Shown in pieces: positions 36,759-48,336 of a DNA stretch of 64,000 nucleotides. Each line of letters starts with the position of its first letter. Position 1 is the first letter of the stretch. Where the stretch lies: the NCBI GenBank assembly GCA_002221725.1, contig NJFT01000134.1, positions 1 to 64,000 on the forward strand, written 5' to 3'. This DNA comes from Scedosporium boydii. Taxonomy: Eukaryota > Ascomycota > Sordariomycetes > Microascales > Microascaceae. Both the position numbers and the translations under genes were made by a program. Under the pieces are notes generated by a model. It worked only from the letters and a program-made list of their open reading frames with translations. It ran no database searches and had not been told where the DNA came from.

Positions 36759-39366
36759 ATGGCTACGTCTGCTGATGTGGATGATGTTTCCACGAGGAAT
36801 GATGGCAATTGCAACATCCCCATCCTCTACCTAGGCCAGCATGATTCCACGAGACAGCAGCCTCTTGGTGATCTTGCCTACGGGCATCTGTTGAACCTTG
36901 GTGTGAGTACTAACCTCTCCATGGGTATCAGCCCCTGGCCAGCTCAATGTTCATCTTTCTAACAAAAACATGTTAGTTCACCTTTGTCACTGCCCCTATC
37001 ACCAATGGGATCTACCACAATAGGGTGCTAGACTTGGCGAAGGATCACCTTGCCAGTATCGAGCAGCAGGGAGTCTCCGTAAACACCACCCGCACCCCTT
37101 CCATTCCGGATCCAGTCGTCCCACCCATTACTGCGGAGGACACCGGTCTCTACCCTACACTGTCATCCAAGAGCTACACAGCTTATTGTAGCCCGTGGAT
37201 CGATATCTGTTCCCCCAGCCCCGTCATCTCCAGCATTTCCCGGCAGGTCCTGAACCAGGAGGTCAACTATGCCAACTTTTGCGGCGTGAGGACTGTTATC
37301 ATTCCCGGACCGAGGCAGGATGCCACCACCCCCGTCAGCAGTGACGGACTGGCAAGGTATTCCCGCGCTATCAAGGAGGCCTTGAACGTTGCGCCAAGAC
37401 TCAACTTTGTTATCCATATTCCCATGTATCGAGAGCCAGGACTGGAGGAGAATGTAAGCAGCTTGACTGCTACTCTTTCTCGCACCTTCAACCTTGGAAC
37501 CGAAGACTCTTCGAAGGCTGCTCCCATTGATCTGTTCAGCGCTTGGGAAAGTTGGGACCAGATTCGGAGCTTTTGCGAGTACAGCCTTAGGTTATTTGCA
37601 GGTACGTTTAACTGTCGCTGCTGCCCTTTCTCTCTTTTACTGGGTTATGAGTGCTGACCATACTAGGTATCCGCTTGCCCAAGATCCTCCCAGAGAGAGC
37701 CCTGCAAACACGCTGGTTCGCCGAGCCAGTGCACCTCATTTCAATCAGCAAGGATTCCTTCCAGCTTAACAAGAGCAAGTTCCCTTGCCTGAGCAGAGAC
37801 CACCAGGATCTCATCCACGAGTTTTACACACTCAAGAATACCCCCTGGGTGATGTTGTGCGACGTGGGACCTGACGCTGCCACACTGGCTAAGGCATCGA
37901 TGACGGACGGAGAGTTCGATTTGAAAGTACCGGGTGAGGCGGACTTCCCGAGTCTCTCTGAGGCCCACAGCTCGCAATCCGTCAAGACCGGTGGTTCGAA
38001 ACCTGCGGTGAGCGATTACGTTAAGTACATGCGGTGGATCGAGGGGACGCAGGAGCCGCTCTCGGATCTCGAGTATAACACCCTCTCGAGCTTCCAAGAT
38101 TGGCTACAATCTCCCCTCCAGCCGCTCTCCGATAATCTCGAGTCCGCTACCTACGAGGTCTTCGAGGGCGACCCAGTCAAGTACAATCAGTACGAGGCGG
38201 CCACAATGGAGGCCCTTCGCTGGTGGAAGAAAACCAACCGTAAAACATCTTCTGCCTCCGGCGCAGTCGTCGTTGCGGTGGCCGGTTCTGGCCGTGGGCC
38301 TCTCGTTGACCGAGCGCTCAAGGCCAGTCGAGCTACCGGTGTTCCCGTGGAGGTCTGGGCTATCGAGAAAAACCCCAACGCCTACGTATACCTTCTTCGG
38401 CGAAACGCCCTCGAGTGGGATGGAAAAGTAACCGTTGTCAGAACCGATATGCGGAGCTGGAAAGGCCCCCTCCTGAGCAAGCCGGATGAGTATCCCGAGA
38501 AGTATGGGCAGGTTGATATTCTAATCTCGGAGCTCCTTGGCTCCTTTGCCGACAACGAGCTGTCGCCAGAGTGCCTCGATGGTATCCAGCACGTCCTCGC
38601 CCCGGATGCTATCTCGATTCCCAGCTCTTACACCGCCCACCTGAGCCCCATCGCCACCCCTCGTATTTATTCTGACCTCCTCAGTCGCGCCACAGCCGAT
38701 AAGACGGCATTCGACACCCCTTGGGTCGTTCGTCTGTTCCAGATTGACTTCGCCGCGGTGCGAGGAGTCCCTGGCCACCCTCTATTCCAGGAGATGTGGG
38801 AGTTTAGCCACCCCATGCCAAAGGCCACTTGGGACCAGATGATAGCTAGGGGAAAGAGCGGCCTTATTGGCGGTGTGGGCGGAAGCATGGAGGGATCCGT
38901 CGGTGCTAATGAGCACAACGCTAGGTTCAGCCGCGTCAAGTTTGTATGTCTGAACAGAGGGGTGATCCATGGTCTCGCCGGATACTTTGAGTCGACCTTG
39001 TTTGAATGTAAAGATGGGGATGATAAGGTCAAGGTCGAGATTAGCACGCATCCCGAGAGGATCGACCAGAAGAGCAAGGATATGATTTCGTGGTTCCCCA
39101 TCTTCTTCCCTCTCAAGGTACGTTCCCCACTTCCCCTGCTTTTCCTCTTGGTAGAATGACTCTAATCAAATTTCTCCCACCAGCGACCCCTCCACTATCC
39201 CGATGATTCGGAAATCGAGGTTAGCATGTGGCGCCAGACTGACGACAAGAGCGTCTGGTACGAGTGGATGGTGGAGGCTTATTGTTGGACTGGGCAGAAT
39301 AAGCGATTGAAGCTGGACTCATCTGATCTTTGCAGTAGCCGTAGCGTGGCTTGCAAGATGCTCTGA
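36759..39366 (+). CDS. PRMT5: Protein arginine N-methyltransferase 5 (Skb1/Hsl7 type)
   Basis: Four exons: 36759-36902, 36977-37601, 37667-39117 and 39184-39366, giving about 800 aa, versus 637 in human. The N-terminal TIM-barrel-like half is followed by the Rossmann domain with SAM motif I VAVAGSGRGPLVDRAL (about residue 462). The PRMT5 signature SELLGSFADNELSPECLDG (about residue 544) carries the catalytic double-Glu. A C-terminal beta-barrel ends ...SVACKML. Type II PRMTs make symmetric dimethylarginine on Sm proteins, histones and RGG proteins. The fungal homologue also links to morphogenesis and cell-cycle control. All introns are 65-74 nt with good sites. It lies in tandem with the DBR1 gene 0.9 kb downstream. 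Confidence 0.96.
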
Positions 39367-40253
39367 ATCTGGGCCACGGGCGAGGAAAGGCCAACTACGG
39401 CTCCTGGTAGAGGGTCGCTAGTGTAGCCGGATTCTGAATGGGACGTCTTGACTGGAGGAGAGAAAGGAAAGTAAGGGTCCGATCTTTTCCAGATCATCAA
39501 GACTTGATGTCAGATTTGGACCACTGCACCAAAAATGAGCGACGTGCCACTCTATAGTGGATGGACATAAATCTACTATTCCAACACTTGATCAGCGTCC
39601 ACAACCTCCGTTGCGTCGTGAGTAGATTTTCTGTGTGTAGTTTCCCTCCTCTCTTTATGAGACCTAAGTTGCCGTCTAAGACCGGCCCCACGAAAAGACT
39701 GTCTTCCGGTGTACCCTAGCGACTTTCGCTGACCGCGAAATAGCCATTATGACTTTAGATTGGGACATGAGACTTCACCCATTTCCTCATGAGCCTGGAG
39801 ATTTTGTCGCGTCATAGCGGGTGGCACCACCATTTGACAGCAGCTAACAGCCGGCACCTTTGAAGTTCGTTCCCAATTTATCTCTGAGCTCAGCAAGTCC
39901 CACATTGGATCCGAAGTCCTCCTTCAATTGCATTCCCATTTCACACTTCTTCCGACTTCATCGTTGGCTCTGCATGCGGTATTCCCTCTCTGTATCACAA
40001 AACTGATTGCTACCATAATTACCCTGATCGGTCTTGATACTTGAAAAAATTGGAATCCTCAACCCGGGGTAGTGACTCACGACAGGCAGCAGGGCTTGCA
40101 GAGCCCAGCAAACTTATATCGAGCTCTGACATCCTACCTGGAGCTGAATTTGTCTCCAACTTCAGGAACGAGATCAAACTCATTGACTTTTTACGCAAAT
40201 CCTTGTGTCTATGTACCCTAGGTTCTTGACAAGATTTGAAGTTTGCCAGTACA
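39367..40253. other. Intergenic between PRMT5 and DBR1
   Basis: About 890 bp carrying the PRMT5 3' flank and DBR1 promoter/5' UTR. No credible coding frame. Confidence 0.5.
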
Positions 40254-42023
40254 ATGACAACACAGCTCATAGACACCCAGGGTGTCCGCGTCGCAATCGA
40301 AGGCTGCGTAAGAGCAAACCCCTCTCCCTGATGTCTGTGACATTGAAAACTAACCCGGCTGCTCCAGGGACATGGCCAACTACACGCGATCTATGCTTCA
40401 ATTGATGAGTCCTGCAAAGCGCGAGGTTGGGACGGCGTCGACGTCGTCCTCATCGGCGGCGACTTTCAAGCCGTGCGCAACGCCTCGGACCTAAACTCCA
40501 TGGCCGTGCCCGTCAAGTACCGAGAGCTCGGCGACTTCCCCGAGTACTACAGCGGCCGCAGCAAGGCGCCCTACCTAACGCTTTTCATCGGCGGGAACCA
40601 CGAGGCGGCCTCGCACCTCTGGGAGCTGTACTACGGGGGCTGGGTGGCGCCTAATATCTTCTACCTGGGCCCGGCGAACGTCTTGCGTGTGGGCCCGCTG
40701 AGGATTGCGGGCATGACTGGGATTTGGAAGGGCTTCGATTATAAGAAGACGCATCATGAGAGGTTGCCGTTTAGTGGGGATGACGTGAGGTCGTTTTACC
40801 ATGTGCGCGAGGTCGATGTGCGGAAACTGCTGCTGTTGAGGACGCAGGTTGATATTGGTATGAGCCATGACTGGCCCAGACTTATCGAGAGACATGGTGA
40901 TGAGAAGAGGCTGTTTAGGATGAAGCGGGACTTTGAGAAGGAGTCGTATGATGGGACTCTTGGGAACCCGGCGGCTACGTACGTGCTGGATCGGTTAAGG
41001 CCTCCTTACTGGTTTTCGGCGCATATGCATTGCAAATTTTCCGCGCTCAAGAAGTTTCCTCCGCCGACCGGTGGGCAGGCGGAAGCTCAAAGTGCAGAGA
41101 CACCGGCAGAGCCGGCCGCTCCGGCGCCGGCTCAAGTGCATCAAGTGCAGGCTGCCGAACCGCAAGCGAACCCCGACGAGATCGACCTCGATATGGATGA
41201 TGAGGCCCCGGCGGCTCAGTCTACGGAAGAGGCTGCTGCAACTACAACGACGGAGCCAACTTCTTCCGGAGTGGCCGACCACCTCCGAGCACAGCTCCCG
41301 GCCTCCTTCGCCAAGCTCGAAAAGAAGGAGAAGAGCACGCCGGGCCAACCCGTTCCCCCGGGCATAACGAACCGAGAAACCCGCTTCCTCGCCCTCGACA
41401 AGTGTCTCCCGGGACGACACTTCCTCCAGCTCTGTGAAGTCCACCCCCATGACCCCGCCGAGTCCGCAAAGCACCCGCCCTCTTCCGAGACGCCCCGCTA
41501 TCGCCTCCAGTACGACCCAGAATGGCTCGCCATAACGCGCGTCTTCTCCAAAGATCTCGTAATCGGCGACGCAGCCGCCCCCTACCCCACAGACCTAGGC
41601 GAAGCCCACTACGGGCCCCTCATCGACGCCGAGCTCGCATGGGTCAACAAAAACATCGTCGCGAAGGACAAGCTCGACGTACCCCACAATTTCACTATCA
41701 CGGCGCCCCCGCACGAGGAATGGCAGCCCCATGCGGTTCCGGAGCAGGCGGACGAGTATACGAACCCGCAGACGGCGGCGTTTTGCGAGTTGATTGAGGT
41801 GCCGAATTTGTGGGATGCGAGTGAGGTGGAGAGGGAGCAGCGGAGGATGGAGGGGCCGGCGCAGACGCAGTGGAGGGGTGGACGGGGTGGGAGAGGTGGT
41901 GGTGGCGGTGGTGGTAGGTTTGATCGTGGGAGAGGTGGAAGAGGAGGACGACGGGGTGGAGGTGGATGGGGCCGAGGGAGAGGTGGTGGAAGAGGTGGTG
42001 GATGGGGAGGGGGCGGATATTGA
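40254..42023 (+). CDS. DBR1: RNA lariat debranching enzyme with RGG tail
   Basis: Two exons, 40254-40307 and 40368-42023 (60-nt intron, GTAAGA...CCAG), giving 569 aa. The metallophosphoesterase core is intact: VRVAIEGCGHG with C18 and H20, LIGGD (D50), FIGGNHE (N95, H96) and GMSHDWP. A low-complexity Ala/Pro/Glu-rich insert separates it from the DBR1 C-terminal domain (RFLALDKCLPGRHFLQ, and later YDPEWLAITR). Dbr1 hydrolyses the 2'-5' branch of excised intron lariats in the nucleus. The last ~50 residues form an RGG/GRG-rich tail (41874-42020), a typical RNA-binding and arginine-methylation region, which is not part of the catalytic family core. Splicing is needed: the ATG exon encodes only 18 residues, ending at the active-site Cys. 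Confidence 0.95.
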
Positions 42024-42549
42024 GCATCAGGTTATTGTTCGCCAAGTTCCAGGCTCTTGGGAGCACGTCCAAGGCAAAATGAGGTTTAAGGCTTATATTG
42101 TCTATGTATTCTTATGATACCACCTTACGAAACAGGTCCAATGTTTTAAGAAAGGAATGTCACCCTACAAAAAAAGCGAGAATCCAATGGTGCAAGTGGG
42201 TTCAAGCAGAGTGAGAGGGATAGGTAAAGTTTTCTCTTCCATCACTAATAGACGTTTAACCCACGGAGGAGTAAAAGGATCAAACGTATATGCTTGGATG
42301 GGGCATCAGGAGTGGGAACTGTTCATGAAGCAGTGAATTTGAGGCATCATCTCTATCATTCATCTTCTTTGTGCGCAATAAGTACATTAGAATGTCTATG
42401 CCATGTCAAGATGCTTATGCTAGTTCGTGACAATACATGGTTGAAAGCAAAATCTGAGCAGTTCGGAATATAGTCTACGAACACATTCTCATTTGTGTTT
42501 AAGCTGCAGATAGTTAGCAAGGGAGAAGTGAATTGGGGGGCAGCAGTTC
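42024..42549. other. Intergenic between convergent DBR1 and elongin C genes
   Basis: About 530 bp of 3' flanks. Nothing else seen. Confidence 0.55.
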
Positions 42550-43181
42550 TCAGAAGCGCATACTGTCTAATCCCAGGAAATCCGCCGCAACGAGGAGTTC
42601 AAGGCAGAACTCCACAGGGATATCCATATCTTGGACTCCTTCGCTGCTGTCCTTGTTTCTATACCAGTAGTGGAAGTACTCGACAGCCTTCTCCATCACG
42701 GGTCCACTAAGTTGCACAGGTGAGACTGTTAGCAAACTCCCCAGCCAGAACTGTGTTTGTGAAAAGCAGATGTTGAAAGAGAAGGAGAAATCAGATCAAG
42801 TGTAGTTTAATTTCAAGCAGACGCGTCTCATGGACTGTCCGTCAATAGTCGTCCTAATAAAGTGTTCATCACAAGAAGGGGTTGTGCTCGCCAACCGGAA
42901 GAGACGGGAGGGAAAAATGTAACGCCAAAAACTAAAGCGGAGCTTACCTGATTTCCTGGAACCGGCAAACACCAGTGATGGCTTCCTTGAAACCACCTGA
43001 ATAGAAGATGATGGTTAGCTAAGGCTGACCAAGGGAGTTCTATAGTCGGTGGCTGCCTACTTCGTGGATCAATCATGCTCTTGATGACGGTGCTTATCAT
43101 AGCAGCCTCGCGGAGCACGACGAATTCGAAGCCATCGCTCGAGACGAGCGTGATGTACTCCGAAGGGGCGTTTTGGGCCAT
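42550..43181 (-). CDS. ELC1: Elongin C
   Basis: Three small exons on the minus strand: 43181-43061, 42996-42948 and 42706-42550, with introns of 64 and 241 nt, giving 108 aa. The sequence follows elongin C/Skp1-BTB fold signatures from end to end: EYITLVSSDGFEFVVLREAA, MIDPRSGF, VCRFQEI, VMEKAVEYFHYWYRNKD, and the C-terminal PVEFCLELLVAADFLGLD. Elongin C is the adaptor of cullin-elongin-SOCS-type ubiquitin ligases and of the RNA polymerase II elongin complex, including removal of stalled Pol II in yeast. The middle exon has only 49 nt, so the protein is easily missed by single-frame reading. Confidence 0.95.
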
Positions 43182-44223
43182 GGTTGGAGTGGAACGGAGA
43201 ATGAGCTGGTCTTGGCTGAGATATAAGGGGTTTCGTTGGGGGAGAGGGAATGAATTAATGGTGAAGAATCAAGGAGGGAATGACGAGCACGATGAGAAGA
43301 TCGGGGCCAGTTCCTCCGGCTTTTCTTAGGCTACATTGTCAAGAAAGAAGGTCTTCTCGTGCCTGAAAGATTCAGAACAGGTTGGGTTGTTTCCAAGTGT
43401 TTGGAAACACGCGCGATGTCCAGTAGGGGACAAAGAGCTGCTGGAGGAGCTATGGTGGAGGCGGAAGGAGCGTTGCCAAGAGATGAAGGAATCGTGAGGG
43501 AAGAAAAATTCGGTGGTCCGTCAAGCTCAAGGTTGAAAATGTGCAGGTCCATGTCCCATTCCAGGCGGGCGGTGTGCTAAGTCAGACTGGGGCACAACTC
43601 TAGCAGCCAGCCAATGCCGGAAGCCAGCAGCCAGCAGCCAGCAACGGGTGGGGTCAGCAGCTGACAGACCCCACTTGATTTGCTTGCCTGGCAGTGCTCA
43701 GGTCCAATTAACAATTGTGCCACCTAAAAATAATTCCCTCTTGGATAATTCTGGTTGCCCCGCCGACTGTTTACATGCCCTCGTCCACTCGTCCACAGGT
43801 CAACGACAGCCAAGATCCCATCACTTCTATCCCGCCTGCTAATGTCCATCCACCCACTTCGCCTCCACATCCCTTGACTCTGAATACTACTCCAGATCTT
43901 GCCAGATTCTATCTCCAAAGGCATCATCATATCCTTCTCTGAGGAGGACAAACGACGTTTATCGCATTTATCTAGCACGCATTGGGCATCAACAAGCGGT
44001 CCCATTCTCGCCAGCCACGACAGGGGCCCCCAGACTGGAAGACTTCAAAATCATCTATCTAGTCAACCAACATCTTCACTACGAACGAATATCCATTCAA
44101 GCAGCACTTTTGATTCGATTCCAGTAAAGTCCTAACAACACGATATCGGACAGAATCATTGCTCCGAGCAAAGCAGCCCAGCTAAACAGGGACACCAAAC
44201 AACTCGCCTCGGTGGGCCTAACC
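43182..44223. promoter_or_regulatory. Divergent upstream region of elongin C and RHO4
   Basis: About 1 kb between divergent start codons. It includes a run of CAGCCAG-type short repeats near 43605-43645 and C/T-rich leader DNA before the RHO4 ATG. No coding frame was supported. Confidence 0.45.
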
Positions 44224-45261
44224 ATGGCTTCGTCTTCTTCTTCCTACAACTACCAATCTTCCTACTACACCCCTCAACCCTTGAGCGAGAAAGCCGACAA
44301 CTACCGCGAGAGCTCCGGCCGCAGGGAGCAGCGATACCGGGCCAGCGAAGGAACCATCAGCACCACTATGAGCTCCTCCACGGGACGCGAATCCTCCGGC
44401 ACCCATATGACCGAGGCGCCGACCTACTCCAAGAAGATCGTCGTCGTCGGTGATGGTGGTTGCGGGAAGACTTGCCTTCTCATCAGCTACAGTCAAGGAT
44501 ACTTCCCCGAGGTGAGTAGATGAGCACACCGCCTTCTTGGACTGCATTTTTCTACGCAGTTCCCATCGATGCGATCCGAATGCGCATGGTTATACCGCCA
44601 CTCCTGTTCCACTCACTAACCTAACCTCCTTCCTCAGAAATACGTACCGACTGTATTCGAAAACTACATTACCTACCCCATCCACCCTCCCACAGGCAAG
44701 ATTGTCGAGCTTGCCCTGTGGGATACCGCCGGCCAAGAGGAATATGACCGTCTGAGGCCGCTTTCCTATCCCGAGACTGATTTGATCTTTGTCTGCTTCG
44801 CCATCGACTGCCCGAACTCTCTTGACAACGTCCTGGATAAGGTAAGTTATTACGCTAGTCGAATAAAGCGCCCTCAAAACCGCAACTAACTCTCCCTCCC
44901 TCCATAGTGGTACCCCGAAGTCCTTCACTTCTGCCCCTACACGCCACTTATCCTCGTCGGCCTCAAGTCCGACCTCCGTTACAAGAAGACCTGCATCGAC
45001 ATGCTCAAGACCCAAGGCCTCACCCCCGTGACGACGGAGCAAGGCCTCGCCGTGTCCAAGAAGATGGGCGCCCAGTACATGGAATGCAGCAGCAAGGAGA
45101 TGCGCGGCGTCGACGAAATCTTCGAAAAGGCCATCCTCACCGTCGTGGCCAACGATCGTCGGAACCTCGAGGCGCAAATGGCCGCGGCCAGCTCGTCCGG
45201 CGGCAATACGAACTTTGTTGTACCCGTCAAGCGAAAGAAGCGGAGTTGCAAGATTCTTTAA
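44224..45261 (+). CDS. RHO4: Rho-family GTPase Rho4
   Basis: Three exons: 44224-44511, 44638-44841 and 44908-45261 (introns of 126 and 66 nt), giving 281 aa. A Ser/Tyr-rich N-terminal extension of about 68 residues precedes the G domain, as is usual for Rho4 rather than Rho1-3. The G boxes are intact: GDGGCGKT (76-83), effector loop [17 protein letters not shown] (125-130) and VGLKSDLR. The C-terminus is polybasic (KRKKRS) and ends CKIL, a geranylgeranylation-type CAAX box. In filamentous fungi Rho4 works with formin and septation factors to build the contractile ring at septa, at the plasma membrane. A long minus-strand frame over it is antisense shadow. Confidence 0.95.
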
Positions 45262-46459
45262 ACCAAATAAAAAAAGGAACAGAAAAAAAGGGAAAACCAA
45301 ATCTGGATGGGGGTTTTTGTTTGGTTGATGGAGTCTTGCATCTTTTTCTGACGGGTCTTTGGTATAAATTTGTCTTTTTTTATGTTCATGAAGGGAAACT
45401 CACACACGCTTACACACATCACTGAAGGGGAAAGGGAAGATATGTTTGTCGAATAGACATGGGAAACGGCGGATGCATAATGACCTCTTTTTTATTGACT
45501 TGAAACGAACACATCCTTATGACCCTTGTTGTTCTCACCCTTTCTCTTCTTCCCTTCTCATGCTAACCTTTCTCCTTCTTTCTCTCTCTTTTTCCTTTCT
45601 TTTCTATCTTTTCCCTTTTGAAACTTATGAAATATGTTTCTCTGTCCCTTTCCCTATGTTGGAACTGTCGAACTCGTCAGCCAAGCCTCTTGCTTGAAGA
45701 TGGTTGAAAGGGACACTGCTGGAGGGAGACGAAACACGGAACAACCGGAGTGGATCGGGTCAAGAGGGCATCCCTAGCACCTCAGGGTACTCGGTTGTAC
45801 GGGCTTGTCTTATCTCTCTGCGATTTCCGCCCCAGTCCGGCTGTTTCTTCCTCCCCCTGGTTCCCCTCGCAATTTCAGCTCCCATGTGTAGCGGCGTGCG
45901 GGTCCAAGAGACCTTTACGACAGTTTAAGTTTCTCAAGCAAAGGGGACCATAACACAAGTGAGGCGGCAGTGGAGAAAAAAACAATGGGGCTTCGGGGAT
46001 AAGCGAATCGGGCCACCCCCAAAAAAAAGTCCCTCTCTGCCCCCTGCTGCGCCCATTTACTATCATCATCAGCGGATGATGACAAGTGGAGGCCCTTTTT
46101 TCTTTCCTCCCTCTTTTTTCGTCTCGAGGAAACTTCTCTGGATCTCTTGTTTTCGATAATCATCCGTCCATGGAAGGGGAGTTGACTTATTGTCCCCCAA
46201 ACTCATCTTTTCCTTGGTGTCTTGTTTTCTTTTTATCATCTGTAACATCGGTTGTTTTGCGTTTGTTGTTTGTTCCTCGTTTTGAGGAACTGGTGCAGGT
46301 CAAATAATTGAAAACCCGCCTTGGAAAATCAAGTTCCCTCCCATGTGTATCCCCCCATCATACTCCGTGAGAATCTAAAAAGGAAATGTTCGTAGCCCGT
46401 AGTGTTTCGTAAGGCCTCTCTGCCAAACCGCCCATTCCAATCATTCCCTTCTGGCATCC
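45262..46459. other. Intergenic between convergent RHO4 and DAD1
   Basis: About 1.2 kb, T/C-rich in places, carrying both 3' flanks. Short frames here have no protein character. Confidence 0.5.
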
Positions 46460-46903
46460 TCACCTATCACTCCCCGCCTCCTCATCCCCATGTTCCGTAA
46501 TCTCCGTCTCCTCCTCCTCCTCCCTCTTCGCCTCCCGCTCCTCCTTCACCGTATCCTCACCCCCGCCGCTCTCCTCCTCCTTCCCCATAACACCCTCAAA
46601 CTGCGACCAGAGAGCCTCGACGGACGAAAACTCGTTGCCGACGGTGATGACCGCCTCGAGGGATCTGTTCAGCTTGTTGATGTTTGCGAGGACTTGCTCG
46701 AAACTCTTCATTTATGCGGTTCGTTCCCCACTTTTGTTAGCTTTTTTTCTGAGTTGCTGTAGGATACTTCTGGCTGTCTCCGTAGAAAGCGAGACATAGG
46801 AGAGAGATGTTACCATTGCGATTTCGCCGATGAGGAGTTCGCGCTGTTGTTCAAAGTAGGTCTTTCCTCCGCCCGCAGCGGACGCGGGTCGTTGTGAGGC
46901 CAT
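46460..46903 (-). CDS. DAD1: DASH complex subunit Dad1
   Basis: Two exons on the minus strand, 46903-46814 and 46705-46460, with a 108-nt intron, giving 111 aa. The core is [32 protein letters not shown] followed by [20 protein letters not shown], which fits Dad1 (a short helical DASH/DAM subunit). The C-terminal ~30 residues are a Glu-rich acidic tail. The DASH complex forms rings on microtubule plus ends and couples kinetochores to the spindle; it is specific to fungi. The acceptor is a GAAG rather than CAG/TAG, chosen because it alone restores the family sequence in frame. Confidence 0.88.
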
Positions 46904-48336
46904 GATGGGAAACGTGCGATGTGGTGGGATTTGAGAATAAGAATCAGCCTGGCAGGCGATCAAGGATCAGTGTTTGTGAGGTTGATAAACGCGTCTGTCG
47001 TCTTTTTGGTGGGGGGACCACGCGAATGTTCCATTAAACAAATAATGAATTGATCAAATTAGCAAGGGACCCATTGATGGCTTAAAGCGGTGCGGGGCAG
47101 AGACGTCGATCTGCTGGGATCAAATTGATCTGCGCTGCACATCGATTGACGGATTCAAGCATGGCCTATTTTGACGCGCCAACTAATTGATTCTTGATGA
47201 CGTTTGCGCGTTTACTACTTTAAAAATCTGCGTCCCGTCCGGAGATTGTACGATGCCCGCCTCCAAGAGGTTTGCATCTTCTGGGAATAATAACATACGG
47301 AGATCCTCTCTGTCTTACTTCGTACAACCTGCAAAGGCCGAGACGATTGACTCATCTCCCCCGGAGTCGAGTTCGATAGATTTCCATTCAGCTTGTAAAC
47401 TAGGAGCTACCCTACATTCCTGGCAAGACATTGTTTCTTTTGCTCTCTCACAGCCAATGGGCAGTGCGTAAAATAAACTTATATCTTGCACCGAAGATAA
47501 AAAAGCAATCAAGAAAGGGTACAGGTTGAAAAAGAAAGAAGAGTGAAAAAGGGGAATGCAGTACATAGGTCTGATAGGGTCGAACAAAATGCGTGCTAAG
47601 TTTTTTAAAGCGGTTGGGCAAAAGCCTCCAAACTAATCGTCGACCAAGCCAATGAAGAAGAAAACAAAAGAAAAGGAAAGAAAAAGAAAATAGAAATAAA
47701 GCAAGGACACGTCAATGTATATACCCTCGGGGTTCAAAACCTCTCAAAACCTGAACTTGAACCCGACCTGCCTTGAGAAGCTGGGCGGTGCGTGCATCGG
47801 AAATCGCCAGGAGGGCCTTCTTGAGTTGAGAGGCAAAGAGGCCGAAATACCGACATGGAGTTTCGTCATCAAGCAAGTCTCGGCGAGGTTGAAGTCGGCG
47901 AAAGACTCAGAACGCTTGTAGCTCCAGCCACCTGCGTCAGTCGCACGCGAGAAGCCTCCGACGTCTCCATTCTCTCCGATTTCATCGTCCTCAAAAGGGC
48001 ATTCGTCATTCCTCGTGAACGGCCCACCACACACATCCCAGCCTCATCGACTCTGCCATTTGGCAATCACAGCCCGTGCTGTCCATTTTTTAACTGTAAA
48101 CGCCGGGACCCCATCCCCTAGCCTATCGGAAAACGCCAAATGTCCTGGGATAAAAAAGGAATAGCACATAGTCCCGAACATATGCCTAGCCTAGTTCGTT
48201 CTAAGTAGATCGAACAGGCTCGATATATCGAAAACAACAAAGTAACAAAGCGTACATGTATCGCGTAGAGATAGATTTGCTCATAAATTCCAGTCGTTGG
48301 CCACAATCCACCGTCATCCTCCTTCCCTCATTTCGC
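46904..48336. other. Intergenic upstream of DAD1, downstream of AP-1-like bZIP
   Basis: About 1.4 kb. One ATG-started frame (about 47253-47471, 72 residues, MPASKRFASSGNNNIRRS...) is open and overlaps an exact TACTTCGTA motif (47316). It has no recognised domain and is not called as a gene. Confidence 0.4.

Noticed and set aside
43605..43645. CAGCCAG repeats considered as a regulatory array
   Set aside because: Short, imperfect and low-complexity; no evidence beyond slippage.
44590..45300. 236-codon minus-strand frame
   Set aside because: Antisense to RHO4 exons; no domain and crosses RHO4 introns.
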